Source: JBLHLB01 sp047618505
GTDB taxonomy: Bacteria > Planctomycetota > UBA1135 > GCA-002686595
Reading direction: 5' to 3'
DNA length: 6,211 bases
NCBI GenBank assembly: GCA_047618505.1
Contig: JBLHLB010000251.1
Span: forward strand, 1 to 6,211
Shown: positions 5,911 through 6,211 of the stretch, one piece after another
Position numbering within the stretch: position 1 is the stretch's first letter
How the letters are laid out: each line of letters starts with the position of its first letter
Translations under genes and position numbers: made by a program
The notes under the pieces: generated by a model
What the model was told of the DNA's origin: nothing
The model's database searches: none
What the model saw: only the letters and a program-made list of their open reading frames with translations

Positions 5911-6211
5911 TCAGGGGGCTTCGAGGAGCTCGAACTCAGGAGCCTCAAATTCTGGGCTTCCGTAGGTCGCATTCCAGGTGGCTAGCCTGGCTCGAACGCG
6001 CACACGGGAGCCCGGGCGGAGGGCATCAGCCAGGGCGTTGAGGGCCTCCGGAAGGCGCACCTCAATGGTCAGGTCATCGGGCTGTAGCTTGCCGGCCAGG
6101 ACCCTGCCCTTGGCGTAATCTTGGCCCACATCCCCGTAGGTCCACTTGACGCGTTCGACCCTCATTTCGAATTCATGCTTCTGGCCGAGTTCATCGGCGA
6201 TCCGAGACTTG
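5911..6211 (-). CDS. Unrecognised protein, C-terminal 99 residues (5' end outside window)
   Basis: The frame ending at TGA 5913-5911 stays open to the window edge and gives at least 99 residues. An ATG at 6165 would give 84 residues, but the preceding residues (KSRIADELGQKHEFE) read smoothly into the strand MRVERVKWTY and no clear Shine-Dalgarno precedes that ATG, so it is probably internal. The visible part alternates strand-like segments (FEMRVERVKW, DLTIEVRL, SRVRVRARLATW) with a short helix-like PEALNALADALRPG, and ends in an acidic tail with PEFEAPEFELLEAP. The near-repeat PEFEAPEFE is notable. It suggests a small beta-rich domain, perhaps OB-like, but I do not recognise the family. No membrane segment or Cys cluster is seen. 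It lies 111 nt upstream of nadB on the same strand and may be co-transcribed with it. Confidence 0.7.
   Translation of the reverse strand, partial: KSRIADELGQKHEFEMRVERVKWTYGDVGQDYAKGRVLAGKLQPDDLTIEVRLPEALNALADALRPGSRVRVRARLATWNATYGSPEFEAPEFELLEAP

Noticed and set aside
4621..5985. Long open frame (454 codons) on the + strand, antisense to nadB
   Set aside because: It is codon-aligned with nadB, so a stop would need a TTA, CTA or TCA codon in nadB, and these are rare at this GC content. The translation has no recognisable domain, while nadB shows full motif conservation.
6163..6165. ATG as the start of an 84-residue protein ending at 5911
   Set aside because: The frame remains open to the window edge, the preceding residues continue a strand-like pattern, and no good Shine-Dalgarno is present.

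Overview
The window reads as a stretch of a moderately high-GC Gram-negative-type bacterial chromosome with four recognisable coding units and very little non-coding DNA. The combination of a secreted caspase-like protein carrying several PPC-type beta-sandwich repeats, a mature N-terminus of the PVPQDQ style, and an N-terminally extended NadB fits Planctomycetota or a related environmental phylum. That assignment is inference and is not proved by the sequence.

Left part, + strand (1-2724): the window opens in the last 31 codons of an upstream gene, stop at 94-96. Its C-terminus aligns without gaps to the C-terminus of the next gene, so it is most likely a second caspase-family protein and the two form a tandem pair 36 nt apart. 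The complete member (133-2724, 863 aa) has a signal peptide, five PPC-like repeats, a caspase/metacaspase (peptidase C14-like) domain and an EF-hand-like loop. The caspase Cys is present in DACFSGG, but the His of the usual SGHG motif is Arg (SGRG). The protein is therefore a candidate pseudo-caspase.

Right part, - strand (2741-6211): this block converges on the caspase gene across a 16-nt gap. Read in its own direction it is the 3' part of an unrecognised gene (partial, 6211-5911), a 111-nt gap with two hairpins, nadB (L-aspartate oxidase, apparent TTG start), and hflX (ribosome-associated GTPase). nadB and hflX share an ATGA overlap and are probably translationally coupled. This is housekeeping content: the first step of de novo NAD synthesis from aspartate, and a ribosome-splitting or rescue GTPase.

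The novelty lies in the left part: a secreted, multi-PPC, His-less caspase-like protein that appears to belong to a tandem family. No RNA genes, CRISPR arrays, insertion sequences or attachment sites were seen.
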